Below, piece after piece: positions 1-6,519 of a DNA stretch of 14,781 nt. Within the stretch, counting starts at the first letter, position 1. Every line of letters begins with the position of its first letter. The notes below the pieces were generated by a model. It was not told where the DNA came from. It did not search any database and worked only from the letters and a program-made list of their open reading frames with translations. The stretch is from Dehalococcoidales bacterium (GTDB lineage: Bacteria; Chloroflexota; Dehalococcoidia; Dehalococcoidales; CSSed11-197): contig JAQWDO010000010.1 of assembly GCA_028705415.1 (NCBI GenBank), positions 1-14,781 of the forward strand. Reading direction: 5' to 3'. A program made the translations under genes and the position numbers.

Positions 1-2236
1 TTCCGATCTCATATTTAAGCCTCAGTGCTTCACGCAGGCAGAATTCATCATTGGTATGTGAAAATACGAGCCTTGCCAGGCGGGAAAAGGGTGGCTGGTT
101 CAAACTGCGCCGGTAGGTGATTTCAGTGTTATAAAAGGTTTGGTAGTCATGGCTGGCAGCTGCCTGAATAGCGTAATGAGAAGGATAGTAACTCTGGATG
201 ATAACCTTGCCGGGGACAGCTCCGCGGCCTGCTCGCCCTGCAACCTGGCAGAGCAGGGAGAAGGTGCGTTCACCGGAGCGAAAATCCGGCAGGTTGATAC
301 CGGTATCGGCATTGATTACTCCCACCAGGCTTACCCCGGGAAAATCCATGCCTTTGGCAATCATCTGGGTACCGATAAGTATATCGGCTTTACCATTGAT
401 AAATCTTTCCAGGAAATCGCTGTGAGAGTTTTTCAGCCGGGTTGTGTCCGAATCCCAGCGCAAGACTTTTGCCTGGGGGAAAAGCCGGGCAATTTCAGTT
501 TCAACACCCTGCGTGCCCAGCCCCAGGTATTTTATGCGTTTGCTTGAGCACTCGGGGCATACTGAAGGCACTGGCTGGCGCAGGTTGCAGTGATGGCATA
601 CCAGCTTTTCTTCGTCTGGATGGTAGCTTAGAGATATTCGGCAGCGCTGGCAGGTGACCACATAACCGCAATTGCGGCATTGCACGAAAGTGGCTCCCCC
701 TCTCCGGTTTAAAAACAGAATCACCTGCTCCTTTCGTTTCAGGGCAGTACGAATTTCTGATTGAAGCGCTCGACCGAATATTGAACGGTTTCCCGCTTTA
801 AGCTCTTCCCTTAAATCTGTTATTTTCACCTCGGGAAGGGATGGAGCCCGTCCCCGGGCAACCCTTTCCGGCAGTTTCAGCAACCTGTACTCACCGGTTG
901 AAGACCTGTAGTATGTTTCAACGTCCGGGGTTGCGCTTCCCAGTACCAGCGTAGCCTGGTTGAGAAGGCAAAGTTCCTGAGCGGCTGTTCTTGCATGATA
1001 GCGGGGAGAAGTGTCCTGTTTATAACTCCATTCGTGCTCTTCGTCGATTACCACCAATCCAAGGTTGGGTATTGGCGCGAAAAGAGCACTTCGAGCTCCT
1101 ATGACCACGTTGTATTTACCCTCTTTGATTTCCTGCCACTGGTCGTATCTTTCTCCCAGGCTGAGGGATGAATGCAGAACAGCAACCTGGTTTGGAAAAC
1201 GGGCGGAAAAACGTTGGATGATCTGGGGAGTAAGGCTTATCTCCGGCACCAGAACAATAGCTTTTTTACCCAGTCCAATAGTCCGGGCAAGCGCATGGAG
1301 ATACACTTCGGTTTTACCGCTGCCGGTAATACCATGGAGCAGGAAAGTCTGAAACACGTTTTTTTCCAGGCTTTTGTTAATTTCACCAAGAGCTTGCATC
1401 TGCGCATTGTTGGGCTGTAACGGTGGTTCGGGGGGCTGGCTGGATGATGGAAGCGGCCTGCGGGGGGATTGGCTTTTGGTAACAGAAATAAGCCCTTTAT
1501 CTTCAAGGGATTTTCTTGCGGCAGTAGAACTGCCGGTTGCGCGGCCAACCTCGCTCCATGTGGCTGATGATTCGATCCGGTTCAGAAAGGCCAGTATCGC
1601 TGCCTGTTTTGGTGACCGGGCAGAGAGCTTTTCTGCTGCTTCCAGTGCAGCTTCCCGGCTTATAGCAAGCTCAAGACGGATCTCCTGTCTGGGACTGATT
1701 CTGGAGGGGCGGACGTGGAAATCCCGCAAAATGAGGTTTAGCCTGGCCATGTTTGATATGGCTTTTTGCGCCCGCTTTTTTCCCAGAAGTTTTTCGGCAT
1801 CCTTAAGCTCCATGTTGCCGGAAGCGGTGATTTTTTTCAGCAGTTCCCGTTCGTCATCATTGAGAGAATCACCAGAGGCAAAGTCAGCGTTGCCGGTGGC
1901 CGTTAAGGTGCAGTAATTTGAACGTTCGAACCCCGGAGGGAGCATTAATGAAAGTGATTGGAAAAGGGGGCATCGATAATAGGCGGATAACCATTGTGCG
2001 AGTTTCAGTTTGGATAAAGAAAGGACAACCGGGGGGTCAACAACCCCCGCAATATCACGAGTTTGTCCGTATTCCGGCGTATCGCCGGTGCTGATTACAA
2101 TTCCCTGGAGAATTTTTCGACCGAAAGGCACCCATACTGCCTGCCCCGGCCTTATTTCAACACCTTCCGGTACATGGTAGCTAAAAGTAGGCTTTATACC
2201 GGAAGGTGAGTTGACACTGACTTCGGCATACAGCAA
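1..2236 (-). CDS. priA: Primosomal protein N' (replication restart helicase PriA), 3' end cut by window edge
   Basis: PriA is a 3'-5' DNA helicase that recognises stalled or abandoned forks and reloads the replisome. The frame is open for 745 codons to the left edge, so only a short C-terminal piece is missing (family length roughly 730-830). Visible in order: an N-terminal DNA-binding region starting LYAEVSVNSPSGIKPTFSY; the Walker A motif GITGSGKTE (K308, T309); a DEEH box at residues 398-401; and a zinc cluster with eight cysteines in four CxxC pairs (520/523, 529/532, 547/550, 560/563), the PriA hallmark. Later helicase motifs such as GTQMIAKGMDFPGV and QVAGRAGRG follow. I chose the TTG at 2236 because AAAGGAGG (2250-2243) sits 6 bases upstream and no better start lies nearby. 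It lies 24 bp after rplS and is probably cotranscribed with it. No motif is missing in the visible part. Confidence 0.97.
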   Translation of the reverse strand, partial: MLYAEVSVNSPSGIKPTFSYHVPEGVEIRPGQAVWVPFGRKILQGIVISTGDTPEYGQTRDIAGVVDPPVVLSLSKLKLAQWLSAYYRCPLFQSLSLMLPPGFERSNYCTLTATGNADFASGDSLNDDERELLKKITASGNMELKDAEKLLGKKRAQKAISNMARLNLILRDFHVRPSRISPRQEIRLELAISREAALEAAEKLSARSPKQAAILAFLNRIESSATWSEVGRATGSSTAARKSLEDKGLISVTKSQSPRRPLPSSSQPPEPPLQPNNAQMQALGEINKSLEKNVFQTFLLHGITGSGKTEVYLHALARTIGLGKKAIVLVPEISLTPQIIQRFSARFPNQVAVLHSSLSLGERYDQWQEIKEGKYNVVIGARSALFAPIPNLGLVVIDEEHEWSYKQDTSPRYHARTAAQELCLLNQATLVLGSATPDVETYYRSSTGEYRLLKLPERVARGRAPSLPEVKITDLREELKAGNRSIFGRALQSEIRTALKRKEQVILFLNRRGGATFVQCRNCGYVVTCQRCRISLSYHPDEEKLVCHHCNLRQPVPSVCPECSSKRIKYLGLGTQGVETEIARLFPQAKVLRWDSDTTRLKNSHSDFLERFINGKADILIGTQMIAKGMDFPGVSLVGVINADTGINLPDFRSGERTFSLLCQVAGRAGRGAVPGKVIIQSYYPSHYAIQAAASHDYQTFYNTEITYRRSLNQPPFSRLARLVFSHTNDEFCLREALRLKYEIG

Positions 2237-2260
2237 AGGCGGCCTCCTTTGCGCTGGTGA

Positions 2261-2623
2261 CTAGTCTTTGTTTTCGGTCTGCACCGGGCGCCGTTCTTTC
2301 AAGCGGGCAGCCTTGGTGCTCAGCCCTCTCATGTAGAAAAGTCTGGCACGGCGGACTTTGCCGTGTCTTAACACTTCGACTTTTTCTACACGGGGAGAGC
2401 GGAAGGGGAAGGTGCGCTCCACACCAATCCCGTAGGCAACGCGGCGGACGGTGAAGTTACCGCCGTCAAGGGCTTTTTTCACTTTTATAACAATGCCCTG
2501 GAAAACCTGGGTGCGTTCTTTTTCTCCCTCAACGATTTTAGCGTGGACTTTAACACTGTCGCCGGGTGCGAGCTCCGGTATATTCGGGTTAGCTTCAGTG
2601 GTAACAATTTCTTTGAATTCCAT
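2261..2623 (-). CDS. rplS: 50S ribosomal protein L19
   Basis: L19 is a bacterial large-subunit protein that sits near the 30S-50S interface. The 120-residue product has the normal family length and typical sequence throughout: PGDSVKVHAKIVEGEKERTQ, then VFQGIVIKVK, GIGVERTFPFRSPRVEKVEV and the basic stretch RHGKVRRARLFYMRG. The ATG at 2623 is preceded by AGGAG and a closer AGG. The gene lies between trmD and priA on the same strand, the usual trmD-rplS neighbourhood, but here it is separated from trmD by 110 bp that carry a promoter candidate of their own. The rest of the common operon (rpsP, KH-domain gene, rimM) is not next to it. I am very sure of the family. Confidence 0.97.
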   Translation of the reverse strand: MEFKEIVTTEANPNIPELAPGDSVKVHAKIVEGEKERTQVFQGIVIKVKKALDGGNFTVRRVAYGIGVERTFPFRSPRVEKVEVLRHGKVRRARLFYMRGLSTKAARLKERRPVQTENKD

Positions 2624-2663
2624 GGTTTTGACCTATCTCCTAATTTAGCTAATAAACCTGACT

Positions 2664-2693
2664 ATTAAAGCATTATTTACCGTATCTTGGCAA
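2664..2693 (-). promoter_or_regulatory. Candidate sigma70-type promoter of rplS
   Basis: On the minus strand TTGCCA (2693-2688, 5/6 to consensus) and TTTAAT (2669-2664, 5/6) are 18 bp apart. Transcription would begin near 2657, about 34 bases before the rplS start codon. It would let rplS-priA be transcribed independently of trmD. The -35 box lies inside an imperfect hairpin (2680-2712). Assigned by consensus matching only. Confidence 0.45.
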
Positions 2694-2733
2694 GTCCGGC
2701 CGATCAAGACGGGGGCAGTCTACCTTATATATA

Positions 2734-3492
2734 TTATATATCCACCTTTTTGGACTCCTCTGCCAAAAGCTTGGAAAGCATTTTTTCTTCCTCTTTTGTT
2801 AGAGCTGCTGATTGTAAAAGATCCGGCCGTCGCTCAAGGGTGCGTTTTAAAGCCTGCATGCGGCGCCATTTTTCTATTTGCCCATGGTTACCGGAGAGAA
2901 GAATATCCGGCACACTTAAATTGCGGTAGTTGGCCGGACGGGTGTATTGGGGGTACTCCAACAGGCCGCGGCTGAAAGAATCATCCGCGGCAGACATTTC
3001 ATCGATAGCCCCCGGTATCAACCTTGTAATAGCATCAACCATGACAATTGCAGCCGGTTCTCCGCCGCTCAGGACATAGTCCCCGATGCTGATTTCGTCG
3101 GTCGCGAGGTGCTGGACAATCCTTTCATCAAACCCTTCATAATGTCCGCAAATCAAAATAATGTTTTCACAGGAGGCTAATTGGCGGGCAATTTTCTGGT
3201 CAAAAATGCGGCCCTGGGGAGAAAGCAAAATAACCGGTTTTTTGGGGTTCTTTACATAAGGTTTGCCCGCCAGGTCTTCAACCGCTTCAAAAATTGGCTC
3301 CGGTTTCAGCACCATTCCAGCCCCTCCGCCGTAAGGGCAGTCATCAACAATTTGATGCCGGTCCCGTGCGTAGTTACGGAAGTTGTTTACATAAATATTG
3401 ACCAGATTCCTGTCCATGGCACGTTTTATGATACTGCTTGCGAACGGCCCATCGAACATTTCCGGAAAAAGCGTCAAAATATCGATCCGCAT
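2734..3492 (-). CDS. trmD: tRNA (guanine-N1)-methyltransferase TrmD
   Basis: TrmD uses S-adenosylmethionine to methylate N1 of G37 next to the anticodon, preventing +1 frameshifts. The 252-residue protein matches the family length (E. coli 255). The SPOUT trefoil-knot elements are all present: SPQGR at 91-95, GHYEGFDERI at 116-125 and SIGDYVLSGGEPA at 135-147, followed by the DSFSRGLLEYPQYTRP segment, in which Asp171 matches the catalytic aspartate of the H. influenzae enzyme. The N-terminus MRIDILTLFPEMF is typical. The ATG at 3492 follows AGGGGATGGTTA. The gene is divergent from mraZ and leads the leftward trmD-rplS-priA series. The stop codon lies in an alternating TA-rich stretch (2726-2741). 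Nothing abnormal is visible in the protein. Confidence 0.97.
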   Translation of the reverse strand: MRIDILTLFPEMFDGPFASSIIKRAMDRNLVNIYVNNFRNYARDRHQIVDDCPYGGGAGMVLKPEPIFEAVEDLAGKPYVKNPKKPVILLSPQGRIFDQKIARQLASCENIILICGHYEGFDERIVQHLATDEISIGDYVLSGGEPAAIVMVDAITRLIPGAIDEMSAADDSFSRGLLEYPQYTRPANYRNLSVPDILLSGNHGQIEKWRRMQALKRTLERRPDLLQSAALTKEEEKMLSKLLAEESKKVDI

Positions 3493-3522
3493 TAACCATC
3501 CCCTGAAGTTTGTGGTGGGATG

Positions 3523-3552
3523 ATTTTAACACAGGCTTACTATACATAACAA
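3523..3552 (-). promoter_or_regulatory. Candidate promoter of trmD
   Basis: On the minus strand TTGTTA (3552-3547) and TAAAAT (3528-3523) are 18 bp apart, and a TG one base upstream of the -10 makes an extended -10 (TGTTAAAAT). Transcription would start near 3516, about 24 bases before the trmD ATG. It sits back to back with the mraZ promoter in the same 177-bp divergent gap. Confidence 0.45.
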
Positions 3553-3590
3553 AAGAATCTCAAATTTCTCCAAATTTATTTAAAAATATC

Positions 3591-3621
3591 TTGACAAGAG
3601 ATATGTCTAGTAGTGTAGAAT
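3591..3621 (+). promoter_or_regulatory. Promoter of the mraZ-rsmH-ftsA-ftsZ cluster
   Basis: A perfect -35 hexamer TTGACA (3591-3596) is followed by TAGAAT (3616-3621, 5/6). The spacer is 19 bp, slightly long. The last base of the -10 is the first base of the first TGGGA box, so a protein bound to the boxes would cover the -10 and the start site near 3628. The resulting leader to the mraZ GTG would be about 40 bases. Confidence 0.6.
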
Positions 3622-3656
3622 GGGATGCAGTGGGAAGAAGTGGGAGAAAAGTGGTA
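3621..3656 (+). promoter_or_regulatory. MraZ operator: three perfect TGGGA boxes plus one degenerate
   Basis: TGGGA occurs at 3621-3625, 3631-3635 and 3641-3645 with exact 5-bp spacers. A degenerate fourth box, TGGTA (3652-3656), follows one base out of phase. MraZ of E. coli is known to bind direct TGGGN repeats separated by 5 bp in its own promoter and to repress its operon. The array lies from the -10 box to just before the mraZ ribosome-binding site (AAGGGG, 3659-3664). The 10-bp period puts the boxes on one face of the helix. Autorepression by the adjacent gene product is the natural inference. Confidence 0.75.
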
Positions 3657-3669
3657 GTAAGGGGTCACA

Positions 3670-4098
3670 GTGTTTTTTGGAGAATTTGAATATCGGCTGG
3701 ATGAAAAGGGACGGTTCCCCATACCGCCCCGCTTTCGCACGTTATTAAAAGATGGCCTGGTTTTTACCCGGGGTATAGAGCACTGTATCACTGCTTACCC
3801 CCTGGCAGAATGGAAAAAGCTGGCACAGGAAGTTACCGGTGGCAGTGCTATCTCCCGCCAAAAACAGAGGCGCCTTAACCGGGCTCTGTTTTCCGGTGCA
3901 TTTCTGGTACATCTTGACGGGCAGGGTAGAATCACCCTTCCTCCAAAACTGAAAGAAGTTGCCGGTATTTCTGACGAAATAATTATTGCCGGTGCCAACA
4001 ATTATCTGGAACTGTGGAACCCTGAAGAGTGGCAGGCGGAACAGGAGATAGCCCAGGAACAGGCCTGGCAGATAATAGAGAGTATGGAAAATGAATAG
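3670..4098 (+). CDS. mraZ: Transcriptional regulator MraZ
   Basis: MraZ is a ring-forming DNA-binding protein of the AbrB/SpoVT-like fold and is usually the first gene of the division and cell wall cluster. The 142-residue product shows the two-fold repeat of the family: GEFEYRLDEKGRFPIPPRFR near the N-terminus and SGAFLVHLDGQGRITLPPKL in the second half. Each repeat carries the signature DxxxR (D11-R15 and D83-R87). I chose the GTG at 3670 because AAGGGG lies 5 bases upstream and the first residues MFFGEFEYRLD match the family start. It overlaps rsmH by 8 bp, so the two are probably translationally coupled. Its putative operator lies directly upstream. I see nothing missing. Confidence 0.95.
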   Translation: MFFGEFEYRLDEKGRFPIPPRFRTLLKDGLVFTRGIEHCITAYPLAEWKKLAQEVTGGSAISRQKQRRLNRALFSGAFLVHLDGQGRITLPPKLKEVAGISDEIIIAGANNYLELWNPEEWQAEQEIAQEQAWQIIESMENE

Positions 4099-5119
4099 CT
4101 CTGTGCACGGGTTGCATTTGCCTGTGATGTTGGAGGAATCCATTCACGGGCTGAAGGTTGAAGCCGGGGGCAGGTATGTTGATTGTACTACCGGTGCCGG
4201 TGGCCATGCCCAGGCTATTCTTGATGCCAGTTCCCCCGGAGGCCAGTTGTTGGGGTTCGAAGCTGATCCCCAGGCAGTGGAAATTGCCAGGGAGCGCCTG
4301 ACTTCTTTTGGCTCATCGGCTTTGATAGTTAACCGGAACTTTTCCAATCTGGAAGAGGAGTGCCTGGAGCGGAATTTTTTCCCTTTGAATGGAGTGCTTT
4401 TTGACCTGGGGCTTTCCTCCATGCAATTGGAAGAAACCGGCCGGGGGTTCAGTTTCCAATATGATGCTCCGCTGGATATGCGTTTCAGTCCGGATCAGCA
4501 ACTTAGCGTAGAAGAGATCGTTAATTCTTACAATGAATCGGATATTGCTTCCATTATATATAAATATGGCGAAGAGCCAGCCAGCCGGCGTATTGCAGCG
4601 GCTATTGTTAAAAACCGGCCTTTGTACACAACCACACAACTGGCCGATATTATCGTCAGGGCGGTTGGAGGGAAAAAGGGGCGCATTCATCCGGCTACCC
4701 GTACCTTTCAGGCATTAAGAATCACGGTGAACCGGGAGCTCGAAACCCTGGAAACAGCATTGCGCCAGGCACTGAATATGCTGGGTTACGGAGGGCGCCT
4801 GGTGGTTATCAGCTATCATTCGCTCGAAGACCGTATTGTAAAGAGGTTTTTCAGGGAAGAATCCCGTGATTGCATATGCCCTCCGGGTGTACCGGTTTGT
4901 ACTTGTTCTCACCGGGCTTCAATCCGACAGGTTAATCGTAAAATAATTACACCGTCACCGGAGGAAATTCACAAGAACCCGAGGAGCCGGAGTGCTCGTA
5001 TGCGTATTGCCGAGAGGATTATCACTCATCCGGAAGCCAGCCTCAACTCTGCGGGGCTGTTTTTTATCAGCCTTACCGGTTGCCTGGCTGGAATTGCCGG
5101 TTGTATGAGTCTGAATTAA
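4091..5119 (+). CDS. rsmH: 16S rRNA (cytosine1402-N4)-methyltransferase RsmH with a hydrophobic C-terminal extension
   Basis: RsmH (MraW) methylates N4 of C1402 in 16S rRNA at the ribosomal P site, using S-adenosylmethionine. Motifs in order: LHLPVMLEESI near the N-terminus, the SAM-binding DCTTGAGGHA at 31-40, DLGLSSMQLEETGRGFSF from 105, the RIHPATRTFQALRITVNREL region near 198-217, and ISYHSLEDRIVKRFF from 240. A cysteine group (261, 263, 270, 272) is as in many homologues. The family usually ends at NPRSRSARMRIAER, reached here at residue 309. This protein continues for 33 residues to 342, and residues 321-339 (AGLFFISLTGCLAGIAGCM) look like a membrane segment. The ATG at 4091 overlaps mraZ by 8 bp. 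In most bacteria ftsL and ftsI would follow; here ftsA does. Confidence 0.96.
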   Translation: MNSSVHGLHLPVMLEESIHGLKVEAGGRYVDCTTGAGGHAQAILDASSPGGQLLGFEADPQAVEIARERLTSFGSSALIVNRNFSNLEEECLERNFFPLNGVLFDLGLSSMQLEETGRGFSFQYDAPLDMRFSPDQQLSVEEIVNSYNESDIASIIYKYGEEPASRRIAAAIVKNRPLYTTTQLADIIVRAVGGKKGRIHPATRTFQALRITVNRELETLETALRQALNMLGYGGRLVVISYHSLEDRIVKRFFREESRDCICPPGVPVCTCSHRASIRQVNRKIITPSPEEIHKNPRSRSARMRIAERIITHPEASLNSAGLFFISLTGCLAGIAGCMSLN

Positions 5120-5256
5120 TAACGGGAACAGTATTTATAAATAATCAAAGAATTAAAGGAGAGAAAAGGAAGATGGGGAGGTATGGAAGATGTGAGTAAT
5201 TACACTAAGTATAGATAAAAAGAAAAAGAATCATGACAAAGAAAAAGGAGGAACAA
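5120..5256 (+). other. Purine-rich leader between rsmH and ftsA, no gene seen
   Basis: This 137-bp gap is AT-rich and, on the plus strand, strongly purine-rich from about 5145. It holds several Shine-Dalgarno-like runs: AAAGGAG near 5155-5161, GGGGAGG near 5175-5181, and AAGGAGG at 5245-5251, the last belonging to ftsA. It also has a 10-bp palindrome, ATTTATAAAT (5133-5142). TATAAA (5136-5141) could be a weak -10, but no convincing -35 is present. The only short frames with a start near an SD encode 8 and 11 residues and resemble nothing. This is where ftsL, ftsI, mur genes and ftsQ sit in walled bacteria. Confidence 0.5.
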
Positions 5257-6480
5257 ATGGGAAAAAAGTCAATTATAACCTCGATTGACGTTGGTACAAC
5301 CAAGATTTGTACAACTATTGCAGAATACAATGATAATGGTGGTATCCGCGTCGTAGGTGTGGGGATGTCCCCATCCCATGGTCTTCATAAAGGCCTCGTT
5401 GTAAATATCAACGAAGCCCGGGAGGCTATCAGGGATTCGGTCAGAAAGGCAGAACAAGCCTGCGACTATCACGTAGAATCAGCCTATGTTGGGGTTACCG
5501 GGCGCCACGTAAGCTCAATGAACAACAAGGGAGTGGTGGCGATAACCCGGAACGACCGTCTGGTTCGCTCGGATGACCTGAAACGCGTTCTCACTTCCGC
5601 CCAGAGCATAAAGGTCCCCAACGACCGCCGCCTGCTGCATGTGATACCTCGCGGTTACAGTGTCGATGGCCAGACCGGAGTAAAAAATCCGGTAGGTATG
5701 CATGGTTTCCGCCTGGATGTTGAGACCCATGTTATTACCGCCGCCGCAACTTCTATTCAAAATATGGTCAAGTGCATTCGGGGTGTAGGCCTGGATATCG
5801 ATGACCTAGTACTGGAACCGCTGGCCTCCAGCGAAGCAGTACTCACGGATGATGAAAAGCAGGTTGGCGTTATTCTTGCAGATATCGGCGGCGGCACTAC
5901 CGATATTTGTATTTTCAAGGATGGAAGCATCTGGCACAGTTCGATCCTGCCGGTTGCAGGTTACCAGCTCACCCGCGATATTGCTATCGGTCTGGGCCTG
6001 CCTTTTGATGTGGCCGAGGAAATGAAGAAACGCTACGGAAGTGTCATGCCGGTATATGAGAGCCGAATGGAATCGGCTAACCCGATTTCGGCCGATGGAC
6101 ATGGCGTTTCCTACCAGGATCTCTGTGACATTATTCGTGCCCGCATGGAAGAAATTATGCGGCTCATTTTGCTTGAACTGCCCAGTGCAGATTATGAATC
6201 CCTGGTTCCGGCCGGTGTGGTCTTTACCGGTGGTTCCAGTAATCTTTCCGGTGTCGAAACCCTTGGCCGCGATATAATGCGGCTTCCAGTGAGGGTAGGC
6301 GTACCTTCTCATGTATACGGAATAACAGATTCTCTCCGCGACCCGGCATTTGCTACCAGTGTTGGATTACTTCTCTGGGGTGCAAAGAATTACGGGCCGT
6401 CCGGACCCAGAAAACGGGGCGGATGGTTTGGTTCAACTTTCCGTAAGCTGGCTTCCAGTCTGAGCCGGTTGTTTGGTTAA
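5257..6480 (+). CDS. ftsA: Cell division protein FtsA
   Basis: FtsA is an actin-like ATPase that anchors FtsZ filaments to the inner face of the membrane. The 407-residue product is typical in length. Visible actin-fold elements: phosphate-1 loop SIDVGTTKICTTIAE (9-23), a second phosphate loop LADIGGGTTDICIF (207-220), and the adenosine segment VVFTGGSSNLSG (321-332). The 1C-type region HVESAYVGVTGRHV lies around 72-85. The last 20 residues (388-407, GGWFGSTFRKLASSLSRLFG) form a basic amphipathic helix, the expected membrane-targeting sequence. I chose the ATG at 5257 because AAGGAGG lies 5 bases upstream. An in-frame ATG at 5233 would add eight lysine- and glutamate-rich residues and has no good SD. 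ftsZ follows 39 bp downstream. Nothing looks degraded. Confidence 0.96.
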   Translation: MGKKSIITSIDVGTTKICTTIAEYNDNGGIRVVGVGMSPSHGLHKGLVVNINEAREAIRDSVRKAEQACDYHVESAYVGVTGRHVSSMNNKGVVAITRNDRLVRSDDLKRVLTSAQSIKVPNDRRLLHVIPRGYSVDGQTGVKNPVGMHGFRLDVETHVITAAATSIQNMVKCIRGVGLDIDDLVLEPLASSEAVLTDDEKQVGVILADIGGGTTDICIFKDGSIWHSSILPVAGYQLTRDIAIGLGLPFDVAEEMKKRYGSVMPVYESRMESANPISADGHGVSYQDLCDIIRARMEEIMRLILLELPSADYESLVPAGVVFTGGSSNLSGVETLGRDIMRLPVRVGVPSHVYGITDSLRDPAFATSVGLLLWGAKNYGPSGPRKRGGWFGSTFRKLASSLSRLFG

Positions 6481-6519
6481 TAAAAATAATATTCCTGTAA
6501 AATTATAAGGAGGAAATAA

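Noticed and set aside
1374..1916. 180-codon open frame on the plus strand
   Set aside because: Lies antisense to continuous, motif-bearing priA; its Ser/Arg-rich translation is typical of a shadow.
2680..2712. Terminator between trmD and rplS
   Set aside because: The hairpin is imperfect and is followed on the minus strand by TAAATAATGC rather than a T run.
5233..5256. Earlier FtsA start at 5233
   Set aside because: No SD at a usable distance, while AAGGAGG is placed well for 5257.
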